The position numbers and the translations under genes were made by a program. Below are positions 1-6,806 of a stretch of DNA of 9,604 nucleotides, one piece after another (the stretch's first letter is position 1; each line of letters opens with the position of its first letter). The notes under the pieces are model-generated. The model did not search any database and was not told the origin of the DNA. It saw only the letters and a program-made list of their open reading frames with translations. Source of the stretch: an uncultured Eubacteriales bacterium (GTDB taxonomy: Bacteria; Bacillota; Clostridia; Monoglobales; Firm-18); assembly GCA_905210885.1 (NCBI GenBank), contig CAJLYO010000052.1, positions 1 through 9,604 of the forward strand. Direction: 5' to 3'.

Positions 1-67
1 ACGGAATTTATACACCGTCAAAAGACAAAATACGACATTATTTCGCGCTTTTTTGTCGGTTTTCTCC

Positions 68-913
68 CTAATCGGGCAAAATTTTCGACAAATTCCTGCC
101 GTGAGGGCGTATATAGCGCTTCATCATGTACAAACACTCGCTGTCGCGGGTTATATAATTCATGCCGCTTGCGCAGGATAACGTTGACTTAAAACCCATT
201 TCTTTCAATATATCAAAGGAAGCATTGCTCACGCTGCCGAAAGGGTAGGTGAAGGCTATCGGGGCGGAACCGGTGTGAGTTTTGATAAGCTCCTGCATTT
301 TTCCGATATCCTCCGTCAGCGCTGTTTTGTAATGCTCGTCACTTTCGCCGCGCTGCTTTTTTGTGCCGTTTCGTTTTTGGGATATGGTATGCATGTTATA
401 TGAATGATTTTGAATTTCCACAAGACCGGATTTTGACATCTCGCTTATCTCGTCCCATGTAACGTGAGCGTAATAGGCATTTTCGTCTTTTACCTCCGTG
501 TACCTGTCGGTATATGCCCCCACCGGGGACAGCACCATTTTCATTCCGTACTGTTTCATAAGTGGCACGGCGTAAAGGTAGTTGTTGTAGTAGCCGTCGT
601 CAAAGCTTATAACCACAGGTTTTTCCGGAAGCGGCGTTCCGTTTTCCACGTAGTCCGAAAGGTCGCGGATAAAAACCGCCGTGTAGCCGCGGTCTTTTAA
701 ATATTTTAAGTCATCTTCAAGCTCTGCCGGGGTGATTACGAATTTTCCCGACCGCGCCGGGTCCTTTAATATGCTGTGATACATAAGAATCGGAACCTTT
801 ATCCCGTCTGTGCGCACGGCTGTTTCCGATACTGCAAAAACCACCGTGGTGACAGCCGCCGCGGCTATTAGGCATACTGCTATTACGGTTCTTAACCGCA
901 CCGTGAAAAACAT
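68..913 (-). CDS. Secreted or membrane-anchored polysaccharide deacetylase (carbohydrate esterase 4, NodB fold)
   Basis: A 281-residue protein that should remove N-acetyl groups from an extracellular amino-sugar polymer (peptidoglycan or an exopolysaccharide). Residues 7-28 form one hydrophobic segment after a short basic N-terminus, so it is a signal peptide or membrane anchor. The mature part starts with VPILMYHSI (40-48), typical of the PgaB/IcaB-like branch. CE4 motifs are visible: SFDDGY at 103-108 (D105 catalytic base, D106 metal ligand), NHSYNMH at 169-175 (H170 and H175 metal ligands), and TYPFG at 222-226. The ATG follows AAAGGAGG with a 6-nt spacer, and that site overlaps the TAA stop of the upstream gene (gap 12 nt), so the two are probably co-translated. 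It ends in TAG. The substrate is not decidable from sequence; the peptidoglycan-binding partner favours a wall or cortex target. Family assignment is firm, substrate is inference. Confidence 0.9.
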   Translation of the reverse strand: MFFTVRLRTVIAVCLIAAAAVTTVVFAVSETAVRTDGIKVPILMYHSILKDPARSGKFVITPAELEDDLKYLKDRGYTAVFIRDLSDYVENGTPLPEKPVVISFDDGYYNNYLYAVPLMKQYGMKMVLSPVGAYTDRYTEVKDENAYYAHVTWDEISEMSKSGLVEIQNHSYNMHTISQKRNGTKKQRGESDEHYKTALTEDIGKMQELIKTHTGSAPIAFTYPFGSVSNASFDILKEMGFKSTLSCASGMNYITRDSECLYMMKRYIRPHGRNLSKILPD

Positions 914-925
914 GCCGTACCTCCT

Positions 926-1534
926 TTAAAGTCTGTAGTCATCATTGCTGTACGGGGCATAGGTGACCCTGTCGCGTTTTATGATTTTATCGCTTTCGGT
1001 GTCGAATGGGTTAATCCTGCTCTTTGAGATTTCCGATTCAAAAAGGGCGGCAAACATATCCCATGTGGTTTTGTTCAGTATTCCGGTTTGCGGAAGACCG
1101 GAGAGCCCCTGAAATATTTTAACGTTTTCCGAGTCGTTTTTAGTATAAACGTCTGTTATTTCCATTGGCAGAAAGTTTGAAAAACGTTTCGTCGCCCCGG
1201 CAATCACCGCAAGCACTACTGGGACGATTTCGTTTGTGTCGCCCACGTTCAGCGTAAATGCCGGAGAAGGAAATACCTCAAGGCTTTTGCCTTCCGCGTA
1301 CTCCTCCAGTACCAGCTCATATATCTCCATGATTTTATCCCATACTTCATTATTAACCTCGCCTGTCTGCGGAAGGTCAAATTCCTTTTGGAAAGCCTTA
1401 ACCGCCGCAGTTGTCTGAGGACCGTAAACACCGTCCGTAACAATTTTCGGTACGTTTTCATATTTGTACGATATGCGCCGCAGCGCCCTTTGTATGTTGT
1501 GTATCGGTTTGTTGACGTCATTGTCATGTTTCAT
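926..1534 (-). CDS. Small protein with two peptidoglycan-binding (PG_binding_1) repeats
   Basis: A 202-residue protein with no signal peptide. Residues 11-72 are a clear PG_binding_1 domain (TDGVYGPQT at 33-41, then AVKAFQKEF and a conserved Trp, W65). Residues 94-165 look like a second, diverged copy that keeps VKIFQ and GILNKTTWDMF but has lost the DGIYG turn. The C-terminal tail (170-202) is charged and unrecognised. The frame is open further upstream to 1630, but I chose the ATG at 1532-1534 because GAGG lies 8 nt before it and because the extension would translate a hairpin repeat. No catalytic domain is present, so it is probably a wall- or cortex-binding partner. The repeats resemble those in the SleC-like gene upstream. 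It overlaps the ribosome binding site of the deacetylase gene downstream, suggesting an operon. Lack of a signal peptide would fit a mother-cell protein placed on the spore, but this is inference. Confidence 0.85.
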   Translation of the reverse strand: MKHDNDVNKPIHNIQRALRRISYKYENVPKIVTDGVYGPQTTAAVKAFQKEFDLPQTGEVNNEVWDKIMEIYELVLEEYAEGKSLEVFPSPAFTLNVGDTNEIVPVVLAVIAGATKRFSNFLPMEITDVYTKNDSENVKIFQGLSGLPQTGILNKTTWDMFAALFESEISKSRINPFDTESDKIIKRDRVTYAPYSNDDYRL

Positions 1535-1577
1535 TTTTATAACCTCGCTTTTTAGTTTTTGTGTAAGTTTATTACAC

Positions 1578-1599
1578 GGAACGACACTCGGGTCGTTCC
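1578..1599. repeat. Palindrome, GGAACGAC family, copy 1
   Basis: GGAACGAC (1578-1585) pairs exactly with GTCGTTCC (1592-1599) around a 6-nt loop, followed at once by CCTACAG. The same 8-bp arms recur at 1765-1786 and 2021-2042 with different loops, and a diverged copy lies near 9535. The arms are conserved while the loop varies, which is what selection on a hairpin, or a family of short inverted repeats, would give. Confidence 0.8.
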
Positions 1600-1703
1600 C
1601 TACAGGTTTAATGTAAATTTGTGCAAACAACGATGGTTTAGCACATGTTGTTCACAGGACGTTTCTGGCAGATGATGAATCCCTCCACCGCTGACGCGGT
1701 CCC

Positions 1704-1725
1704 CCTCCCTTTAGGGCAAGGGAGG
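1704..1725. repeat. GC-rich hairpin inside the 176-bp element
   Basis: CCTCCCTT (1704-1711) pairs with AAGGGAGG (1718-1725) around the 6-nt loop TAGGGC. Just before it, ACCGC TGAC GCGGT (1687-1700) is a second perfect small hairpin. There is no T-run after either, so this is not a normal terminator. Confidence 0.7.
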
Positions 1726-1764
1726 CAGAGCCCCTACGGAAAAATATGTAACATTTGTGAGTAG

Positions 1765-1786
1765 GGAACGACCAATGTGTCGTTCC
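1765..1786. repeat. Palindrome, GGAACGAC family, copy 2
   Basis: GGAACGAC (1765-1772) pairs with GTCGTTCC (1779-1786) around CAATGT. Unlike copies 1 and 3, the CCCTAC tail is on the minus strand (GTAGGG at 1761-1766), so this copy is inserted in the opposite orientation. Confidence 0.8.
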
Positions 1787-1935
1787 GACAGCGCAAATTT
1801 TTGCACAAAGTAACGTCCTGTGAACTCTGTAACAAGTTTTGGTTTTCAAGGCGCCTTGTAAAAGGAATAAACGAAAATTATTATAATTAAAATTTGTACA
1901 ACGCGGTGTGACATACGTTTATCACAGGACTTTTC

Positions 1936-1954
1936 GGGCAGATACTATCTGCCC
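1936..1954. repeat. Hairpin followed by CCCTACA
   Basis: GGGCAGAT (1936-1943) pairs exactly with ATCTGCCC (1947-1954) around ACT; CCCTACA overlaps the end. The 23 bases ending in the left arm repeat 1651-1673, so the left end of the 176-bp element occurs here a second time, joined to a different body. Confidence 0.7.
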
Positions 1955-2020
1955 CCTACATGCACGGACGTACGGTTATGCGAACAACGATGGGGTGTCG
2001 GAAATGTGCAACAGGACGGC

Positions 2021-2061
2021 GGAACGACACATAGGTCGTTCCCTACGGTTGATTAAACCGT
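2021..2061. repeat. Palindrome, GGAACGAC family, copy 3, with adjoining small hairpin
   Basis: GGAACGAC (2021-2028) pairs with GTCGTTCC (2035-2042) around ACATAG and is followed by CCTACGG. A second hairpin follows directly: ACGGTT (2045-2050) with AACCGT (2056-2061). The preceding ACAGGACGGC matches the lead-in of the copy near 9520, which helps define the unit beyond the hairpin itself. Confidence 0.75.
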
Positions 2062-2115
2062 GTGCTGACATAGGCAGCCCCTACAGCGGACATGTGTTGT
2101 GGATTTCCGCTAAAC

Positions 2116-3543
2116 TTAAGCACCTTCTGCGTCCGCACCCTGGGAAATCACGCCGCCGGGGTGCTGCATCGCAAGTGTGTTTTTCGAGTCTGACAAAAGC
2201 CGCAGACGGTCTATAATCGCCGTCCATGTTTTCTCGCCCACAATGCCGTCCGCCGCCAGCCCCAAAAGGGTTTGAACCTGTTTTACTGCATTTTGTGTTA
2301 CCGGCGAAAACACCCCGGTAATGGGGATAAGATTGATTTCGTCATACTCCCTTGCAAGGCGGTTTATGTAAACCTGCAAAAGCCGGACGTCGTTTCCACG
2401 GGAATTAAGTTTTAATTCCTCGCCGGGGTATGGGTATAAAATCGGCTCAAAGTTATCGCTTTCCGAGGTTGTGGAATCCACCGCGCCTTTGTACACGCTG
2501 TACAATCTGTCCCATGTTTCCTCTCCCACAATTCCGTCCGGCGCAAGCCCTTCAGACTGCTGGAATGCCACGACTGCGTTTTTTGTTTCGTTCCCGTAAA
2601 TTCCGTCCTGAGTTACCGAGGGTATATCGGGGTAAAAAAGGGAAACCACGTCCAAAAGATATTGCAGCGTCCGCACCTTTTCGCCGGTGTCGCCCGGTGA
2701 AATCGCGTCGGGGTATTCAAGGCTTTTTGCGTAAATTCTGTGACCCTCGCTGTCAAGCTCCGAAAGGCGCAGAATACCTGTGTAAAGATATACCATTTTA
2801 TACCATGTGGACTTGCCCACGATGCCGTCAGGGGTAAGATTAAATATGCTTTGAAATTTCTTGACCGCGTCCTCCGTTGCGGAGCCGAAAATGCCGTCCT
2901 GTTCCGGTATTTTCGGAATAGACGGATAATTTGTGGAAATTCTGTTTAGCGACCCCTGCACAATCAGCACGTCCTCGCCCACATCGCCATAGCTTACCGT
3001 GTACCCGGGATAAGACTGGGTAATGTCGCGTATGGGCGAGTCGAGAACAAGCTCAATGTTATCGCCGTAGTAGTTTTTTAAAATATCAACTGACGAATAT
3101 CCCTGCCGTGCAAGGTACTGGCTTCCCCACTGGGAAAGCCCTTCGCAGGTGACCGTTGTGCCGTTGCAGTACTTCGCCGCAATAGGCTCGATTGTGCCCG
3201 CGCGGCGTATGTAGTTGTTGAAAATATCGTCCACAATGCGGTCGATGTTGTCAAAAATGTTGCGCCCGTAGGTGTAGCTCTGGTCGTATGCGGTGTTGTT
3301 GGTAATGTTGAAATTATAGCCCTGCGCCGAGTAAAATTCCGTATATATGCGGTTTAGGGCGAATGTTATCTGAGCGTATATATTGGCGTAAATCGCTGCC
3401 TCGTCCCATGTGGGATAAATTTCGCTTGAGGCAACGTTTTTTATGTAATCGGGAAACGTTACCGTTACGTTTTGGGCATTGCTTTGGGGCGCGCCTAAGT
3501 GCACCACGATATTTTTCGGAACGTAGGGATAAAGTAATGGCAT
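2116..3543 (-). CDS. sleC: SleC-like spore cortex-lytic enzyme: SpoIID/LytB catalytic domain plus three peptidoglycan-binding repeats
   Basis: A 475-residue protein. Residues 30-170 match the SpoIID/LytB-type lytic transglycosylase domain of clostridial SleC, which cleaves cortex glycan during spore germination: PDYIKNVASSEIYPTW (31-46, E41 the probable catalytic Glu), NITNNTAYDQ (79-88), YGRNIFDNI (92-100), and the C126/C133 pair followed by LSQWGS. Three PG_binding_1 domains follow (about 184-255, 283-352, 378-447), each with a D/T-G-I/V-F/Y-G-type turn and a conserved Trp; SleC proteins I know have one. There is no signal peptide, consistent with a protein loaded onto the spore by the mother cell. 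The N-terminal SleC propeptide domain is missing and lies in the separate gene just upstream. The ATG follows AGGAGGAA with a good spacer. The fold assignment is firm; calling it the functional SleC rests on the close match of the catalytic domain and the upstream partner. Confidence 0.82.
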   Translation of the reverse strand: MPLLYPYVPKNIVVHLGAPQSNAQNVTVTFPDYIKNVASSEIYPTWDEAAIYANIYAQITFALNRIYTEFYSAQGYNFNITNNTAYDQSYTYGRNIFDNIDRIVDDIFNNYIRRAGTIEPIAAKYCNGTTVTCEGLSQWGSQYLARQGYSSVDILKNYYGDNIELVLDSPIRDITQSYPGYTVSYGDVGEDVLIVQGSLNRISTNYPSIPKIPEQDGIFGSATEDAVKKFQSIFNLTPDGIVGKSTWYKMVYLYTGILRLSELDSEGHRIYAKSLEYPDAISPGDTGEKVRTLQYLLDVVSLFYPDIPSVTQDGIYGNETKNAVVAFQQSEGLAPDGIVGEETWDRLYSVYKGAVDSTTSESDNFEPILYPYPGEELKLNSRGNDVRLLQVYINRLAREYDEINLIPITGVFSPVTQNAVKQVQTLLGLAADGIVGEKTWTAIIDRLRLLSDSKNTLAMQHPGGVISQGADAEGA

Positions 3544-3558
3544 TTTTTGTTCCTCCTA
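3544..3558 (-). promoter_or_regulatory. Stop codon / Shine-Dalgarno overlap linking the two SleC parts
   Basis: In mRNA sense the junction reads TTA TAG GAG GAA CAA AAA ATG. The upstream gene's TAG overlaps the AGGAGG site for the downstream ATG, leaving 12 nt between stop and start. Both genes are in the same phase, so this TAG is the only thing dividing one continuous frame. The arrangement predicts translational coupling. Read-through would yield one protein of about 610 residues. Confidence 0.85.
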
Positions 3559-3948
3559 TAAATTCTGCGGCAAAACGTCCACGCGCCCCACATACGATGA
3601 TGGATTTTCGTCCTCCGGCAGAGGTATAAGCTCGAAGGGGAGGGTTGTGGCTATGCCGTCGAAAATCTGAGCGTTTTTAACCTCCGTTGAGTAGTAAAGC
3701 GGCTGGTAAATGCGCATGTTGTATACGCTGAAATTCGCGCCGTCGGCTTCGGAAGTCAGGGAGTTTTCCCTGTTTGGCGCGTCAAGCATTACCGAGCGAG
3801 TAAGTCCGTTTCTTTTTGACTTTAAAAACGCAATAAGCTCCTCCTTGCCGTCCGCCCCCGGTTTTACCACGGACACATATGCGTCCGCCACGGGGATTAC
3901 CGCGTATGAGGTGAATACTCTTGCCGAAAATGAACCTTCGTTTTCCAT
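3556..3948 (-). CDS. Stand-alone homologue of the SleC N-terminal (pro) domain
   Basis: A 130-residue protein without signal peptide or membrane segment. Compared with SleC N-termini as I remember them, it keeps the same order of features: an opening beta-rich stretch with xPVxxAxVSVV (18-28), KRNGLT...LDAPNRENSLT (45-65) where SleC has a G-x-T...LPAPNxxYSL stretch, then a segment before ATTLPFELIPLP (100-111) matching the SleC T-L-x-L-x-P-I end of the domain. In SleC this domain is the propeptide removed by Csp proteases to start cortex lysis. Here it is its own gene, ending 12 nt before the catalytic-domain gene and in the same frame. The ATG has AAAGGAGG 6 nt upstream. It could act in trans as inhibitor, folding helper or spore-targeting domain; that role is inference. 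Homology is good by pattern but was not tested by alignment. Confidence 0.7.
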   Translation of the reverse strand: MENEGSFSARVFTSYAVIPVADAYVSVVKPGADGKEELIAFLKSKRNGLTRSVMLDAPNRENSLTSEADGANFSVYNMRIYQPLYYSTEVKNAQIFDGIATTLPFELIPLPEDENPSSYVGRVDVLPQNL

Positions 3949-3994
3949 GATGAACCTCCTTTAGACAGTTGTCACACGTTGCTCTCTTAATGAC

Positions 3995-4023
3995 ATTATA
4001 TTAACAATGATGAAATTTATCAC
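3995..4023 (-). promoter_or_regulatory. Possible promoter for the SleC pair
   Basis: On the minus strand a perfect TATAAT (3995-4000) lies 17 bp after GTGATA (4018-4023), about 46 bp ahead of the start codon at 3948. The -10 is convincing, the -35 is 4 of 6. A germination gene would be expected to use a sporulation sigma factor, yet I could not find a clean SigE, SigG or SigK site here, so this call is tentative. Confidence 0.35.
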
Positions 4024-4030
4024 ATTTTAA

Positions 4031-4059
4031 TTGATTTTAAACGGAATATGTGGTAAAAT
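4031..4059 (+). promoter_or_regulatory. SigA-type promoter for the transporter-lepA-hemW run
   Basis: TTGATT (4031-4036), 17-bp spacer, TAAAAT (4054-4059), with a TG one base before the -10 (extended -10). It sits 21 bp before the start codon at 4081, so the leader would be short, containing little but the AAGGAG site (4066-4071). Confidence 0.65.
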
Positions 4060-4080
4060 AAAATGAAGGAGTAACGGCAT

Positions 4081-4980
4081 ATGAAAAATTTAAAGGGAAT
4101 GTTGCTTGCCCTTGCCGCCGGCTGCTGCTGGGGGCTTTCGGGAACAATGGGGCAGTATATGTTTGATATTCAGCACACCGACGCGGCGGCGCTTACGGTA
4201 ATCCGCATGATATCGTCGGGAATCGTGCTTTTATGTATAACCTTTTTCGGCAATCCCTCCGATTTAAAAAAGGTGTGGGAAACGAAAAAGAGTTCGGCTG
4301 TGCTTGTTATGTTCGCGGTTTTCGGTCTTGCCGCCGTTCAGTACAGCTATATGAAGGCAATTGACGTGTCAAACGCCGGAACGGCTACCGCACTGCAATA
4401 CACCGGCGAGGTTCTTATATTATTGGAAGCGTGCATAGCACAGCGCCGTCTGCCCAAAAAGTCGGAAGGTTTCGGCGTGCTGCTTGCACTTACGGGGATA
4501 TTTTTAATTGCCACTCACGGCAGTATAAATAATATGGTGCTTTCAAAAGAGGCGCTTTTCTGGGGCGGTATCACCGCATTTACCCTTATGCTGTACACGG
4601 TTATGCCGGCGCGGCTTATAAGGAATTACGGCAGCAAGCCCGTAACAGGCTACGGAATGATACTGGGCGGCGTTGTTTTGTGGGCAATATTCCGCCCGGA
4701 TTTCGGAGTATTTAATATTTGGGGCATTGCGGCGCTTGCGGTAATAGTGCTTGTGGGTACGGTGTTTGCCTACACCGCTTTTTTGCATGCCGCTTCCGAA
4801 ATAGGAAGTGTGCAGGCGGCGCTGCTTGCCTCTGTTGAGGTAGTATCCGCTCCGTTTTTTTCGGCGCTGCTTTTGGGTTCAAAATTTACCGTTTACGACT
4901 GCGGCGGATTTTTGTGCATGCTGCTTATGGCGGTTATGCTTGCATTGCCGGAGCTTAGAAAAAAGAACATAACCATTTAG
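4081..4980 (+). CDS. DMT-superfamily transporter with two EamA domains
   Basis: A 299-residue, very hydrophobic inner-membrane protein of the drug/metabolite transporter superfamily. About ten membrane segments can be read, roughly 7-27, 36-56, 72-92, 98-119, 130-147, 158-176, 189-207, 214-236, 243-266 and 270-290. The two halves show the internal EamA repeat, each ending near a conserved stretch of small residues (SNAGTATALQY at 97-107; SEIGSVQAALLAS at 239-251). The C-terminus is short and basic. The substrate cannot be predicted; members export amino acids, metabolites or drugs. AAGGAG lies 9 nt before the ATG. lepA starts 18 nt after the TAG stop, so the genes are very probably co-transcribed. 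Confidence 0.9.
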   Translation: MKNLKGMLLALAAGCCWGLSGTMGQYMFDIQHTDAAALTVIRMISSGIVLLCITFFGNPSDLKKVWETKKSSAVLVMFAVFGLAAVQYSYMKAIDVSNAGTATALQYTGEVLILLEACIAQRRLPKKSEGFGVLLALTGIFLIATHGSINNMVLSKEALFWGGITAFTLMLYTVMPARLIRNYGSKPVTGYGMILGGVVLWAIFRPDFGVFNIWGIAALAVIVLVGTVFAYTAFLHAASEIGSVQAALLASVEVVSAPFFSALLLGSKFTVYDCGGFLCMLLMAVMLALPELRKKNITI

Positions 4981-4998
4981 AATATACGGAGGACGCAT

Positions 4999-6804
4999 AT
5001 GGCTGACAATCAGAAAAATATAAGAAATTTTTGTATAATAGCTCATATTGACCACGGAAAGAGCACACTTGCCGACAGGCTTTTGGAGTACACCGGGGTT
5101 CTGACCGCCCGTGAAATGGAGGAACAGGTTTTAGACAACATGGACCTTGAGCGCGAGCGCGGAATCACCATAAAGGCGCGTGCCGTGCGTGTTGTGTACA
5201 GCGCCCGTGACGGCGAGCAGTACATTTTAAACCTTATCGACACTCCCGGGCATGTGGATTTTAACTACGAGGTATCAAGAAGCCTTGCCGCCTGCGAAGG
5301 TGCGGTTTTGGTTGTTGACGCCTCCCAGGGCATTGAGGCGCAGACCCTTGCAAATACTTATCTTGCAATTGACAATAACTTAGAGCTTGTGCCGGTTATA
5401 AACAAAATCGATCTCCCTTCCGCCCGTCCCGACTTTGTTAAAGAGGAAATTGAAAACGTTATAGGCATACCCGCCATGGACGCGCCTTTGATTTCCGCAA
5501 AACAGGGCATAGGAATAGAGGAGGTTTTGGAACGCATAGTATCCGATGTTCCGGCGCCGTCCGGGGACGAAAACGCACCCCTTCAGGCCCTGATTTTCGA
5601 CTCGTATTACGATGCGTACAAGGGCGTAATTATATACTGCCGTGTGTTTAACGGAACGGTTAAGCCCGGGGATAAAATCCGTCTTATGGCTACGGGAAAA
5701 GAGTTTGACGTGGTTGAGGCAGGCTTTTTAAACCCCATGGGTATGGTTCCGGCGCGCGAGCTTTCCGCAGGTGACGTAGGCTATATCGCCGCAAGCATAA
5801 AAAACGTGTCCGACACGCGCGTGGGCGATACGGTCACCCTTGCAGACAGACCCACCGACAAGCCCCTGCCCGGTTACCGCAAGGTTAACCCCATGGTTTT
5901 CTGCGGAATTTATCCGGCAGACGGCGCGCGCTATGACGATTTGCGCGATGCTTTGGGCAAATTGCAGCTAAACGATGCGTCATTAAGCTTTGAACCGGAA
6001 ACGTCAATAGCTCTCGGTTTCGGTTTCCGCTGCGGATTTTTGGGTCTTTTGCATATGGAGATAATCCAGGAACGCTTAGAGCGCGAGTATAACTTAGACC
6101 TTGTTACAACCGCACCCAGCGTTATTTACCACGTTATAAAAACCAACGGCGAAATGCTTACCATAGACAACCCCACAAATCTGCCGCCGGCGGTGGAGAT
6201 AGACTACATGGAGGAGCCTATGGTGGACGCAAATATAATGCTGCCTACGGATTTTGTGGGCAATATTATGGAGCTTTGCCAGCAACGCCGCGGAATTTAC
6301 AAGGATATGAAATATCTTGACAGCACCCGTGTTTCGCTGCATTACGAAATGCCGTTAAACGAAATAATATATGACTTTTTTGACGCACTGAAGTCGCGCA
6401 CAAAGGGCTATGCTTCCTTTGATTACGAGCTTTGCGGCTACAGAAAATCAACCCTTGTAAAGCTTGATATTCTGCTAAACGGCGAGCTTGTGGACGCGCT
6501 AAGCCTTATTGTTCACACCGAAAAAGCGTATGAGCGCGGCAGAAAAATTGCGGAAAAACTTAAAGAGGCAATACCGCGCCAGCTTTTTGAAATTCCAATA
6601 CAGGCGGCGGTGGGAAGCAAGATTATCGCCCGGGAAACGGTTAAGGCAATGCGAAAGGACGTGCTTGCAAAGTGCTACGGCGGCGATATAACGCGAAAGA
6701 AAAAGCTGCTTGAAAAGCAGAAGGAGGGTAAAAAGCGTATGCGCCAGGTCGGCTCCGTTGAGGTTCCTCAGGAGGCGTTTATGTCGGTGCTTAAGCTTGA
6801 CTGA
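4999..6804 (+). CDS. lepA: Elongation factor 4 (LepA), ribosomal back-translocase GTPase
   Basis: A 601-residue translational GTPase of the usual family length. G motifs are intact: AHIDHGKS (15-22), RGIT (54-57), DTPGH (81-85), NKID (135-138) and SAK (166-168). The EF4-specific second half is complete, including the GFRCGFLGLLHMEI stretch and a basic C-terminal domain with GGDITRKKKLLEKQKEGKKRM-like sequence that binds the tRNA/ribosome region. EF4 acts on stalled or mis-translocated ribosomes. GGAGG lies 6 nt before the ATG. hemW follows after 2 nt, a pairing common in Firmicutes. Nothing unusual is seen. Confidence 0.98.
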   Translation: MADNQKNIRNFCIIAHIDHGKSTLADRLLEYTGVLTAREMEEQVLDNMDLERERGITIKARAVRVVYSARDGEQYILNLIDTPGHVDFNYEVSRSLAACEGAVLVVDASQGIEAQTLANTYLAIDNNLELVPVINKIDLPSARPDFVKEEIENVIGIPAMDAPLISAKQGIGIEEVLERIVSDVPAPSGDENAPLQALIFDSYYDAYKGVIIYCRVFNGTVKPGDKIRLMATGKEFDVVEAGFLNPMGMVPARELSAGDVGYIAASIKNVSDTRVGDTVTLADRPTDKPLPGYRKVNPMVFCGIYPADGARYDDLRDALGKLQLNDASLSFEPETSIALGFGFRCGFLGLLHMEIIQERLEREYNLDLVTTAPSVIYHVIKTNGEMLTIDNPTNLPPAVEIDYMEEPMVDANIMLPTDFVGNIMELCQQRRGIYKDMKYLDSTRVSLHYEMPLNEIIYDFFDALKSRTKGYASFDYELCGYRKSTLVKLDILLNGELVDALSLIVHTEKAYERGRKIAEKLKEAIPRQLFEIPIQAAVGSKIIARETVKAMRKDVLAKCYGGDITRKKKLLEKQKEGKKRMRQVGSVEVPQEAFMSVLKLD

Positions 6805-6806
6805 TT

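Larger units (their letters stand above)
1650..1825. mobile_element. Putative 176-bp MITE-like element with 14-bp terminal inverted repeats
   Basis: GTTCACAGGACGTT (1650-1663) is the exact reverse complement of 1812-1825. Between these arms lie three hairpins: ACCGC/GCGGT (1687-1700), CCTCCCTT/AAGGGAGG (1704-1725) and GGAACGAC/GTCGTTCC (1765-1786). No coding capacity and no clear target-site duplication are seen. Terminal inverted repeats around a small non-coding body resemble a MITE, but a nested set of intergenic palindromes would look the same. The direct match of its left end to 1921-1943 supports a repeated family. Confidence 0.5.
1535..2115. repeat. Intergenic region packed with short palindromic repeats
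   Basis: This 581-bp gap between two peptidoglycan-binding genes shows no convincing gene on either strand. It holds at least five hairpins and five plus-strand copies of CCCTACR (1598-1604, 1732-1738, 1954-1960, 2041-2047, 2078-2084), plus CCCTAC on the minus strand at 1761-1766. Most copies sit directly after the right arm of a hairpin or a GGCAG(AG)CC stretch, so hairpin plus CCCTAC looks like the repeating unit. Two longer direct repeats are present: 1651-1673 matches 1921-1943 at 20 of 23 positions, and AACAACGATGG occurs near both 1627 and 1983. The short open frames here are translations of these repeats. The arrangement suggests nested small mobile or regulatory elements; there is no transposase. 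Confidence 0.75.

Noticed and set aside
24..57. GACAAAA (24-30) paired with TTTTGTC (51-57) as terminator for the deacetylase gene
   Set aside because: Only 7 A/T-rich pairs around a 20-nt loop and no clear T-run in the right place; not enough to call.
1535..1630. N-terminal extension of the 926-1534 protein to a start at 1630
   Set aside because: The extra 32 residues are a translation of a repeated hairpin, and a good ribosome site lies before the ATG at 1534.
1535..2115. CRISPR array
   Set aside because: The repeats are short palindromes with irregular spacing and both orientations; no regular spacers and no cas genes.
1652..2216. Open frames at 1652-1849 (minus) and 1908-2216 (plus)
   Set aside because: Their translations follow the palindromic repeats, and the second runs antisense into the SleC-like gene; no ribosome sites or recognisable domains.
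3556..3558. TAG as a reassigned sense codon making one SleC
   Set aside because: TAG cleanly ends the deacetylase, transporter and sigG genes in this window, and AGGAGG supports a separate start. Low-level read-through cannot be excluded.
3961..4080. SigE, SigG or SigK promoter for the SleC pair
   Set aside because: I searched for the CATA-type -10 motifs with suitable -35 sequences and found none that fit; only a SigA-like match was seen.
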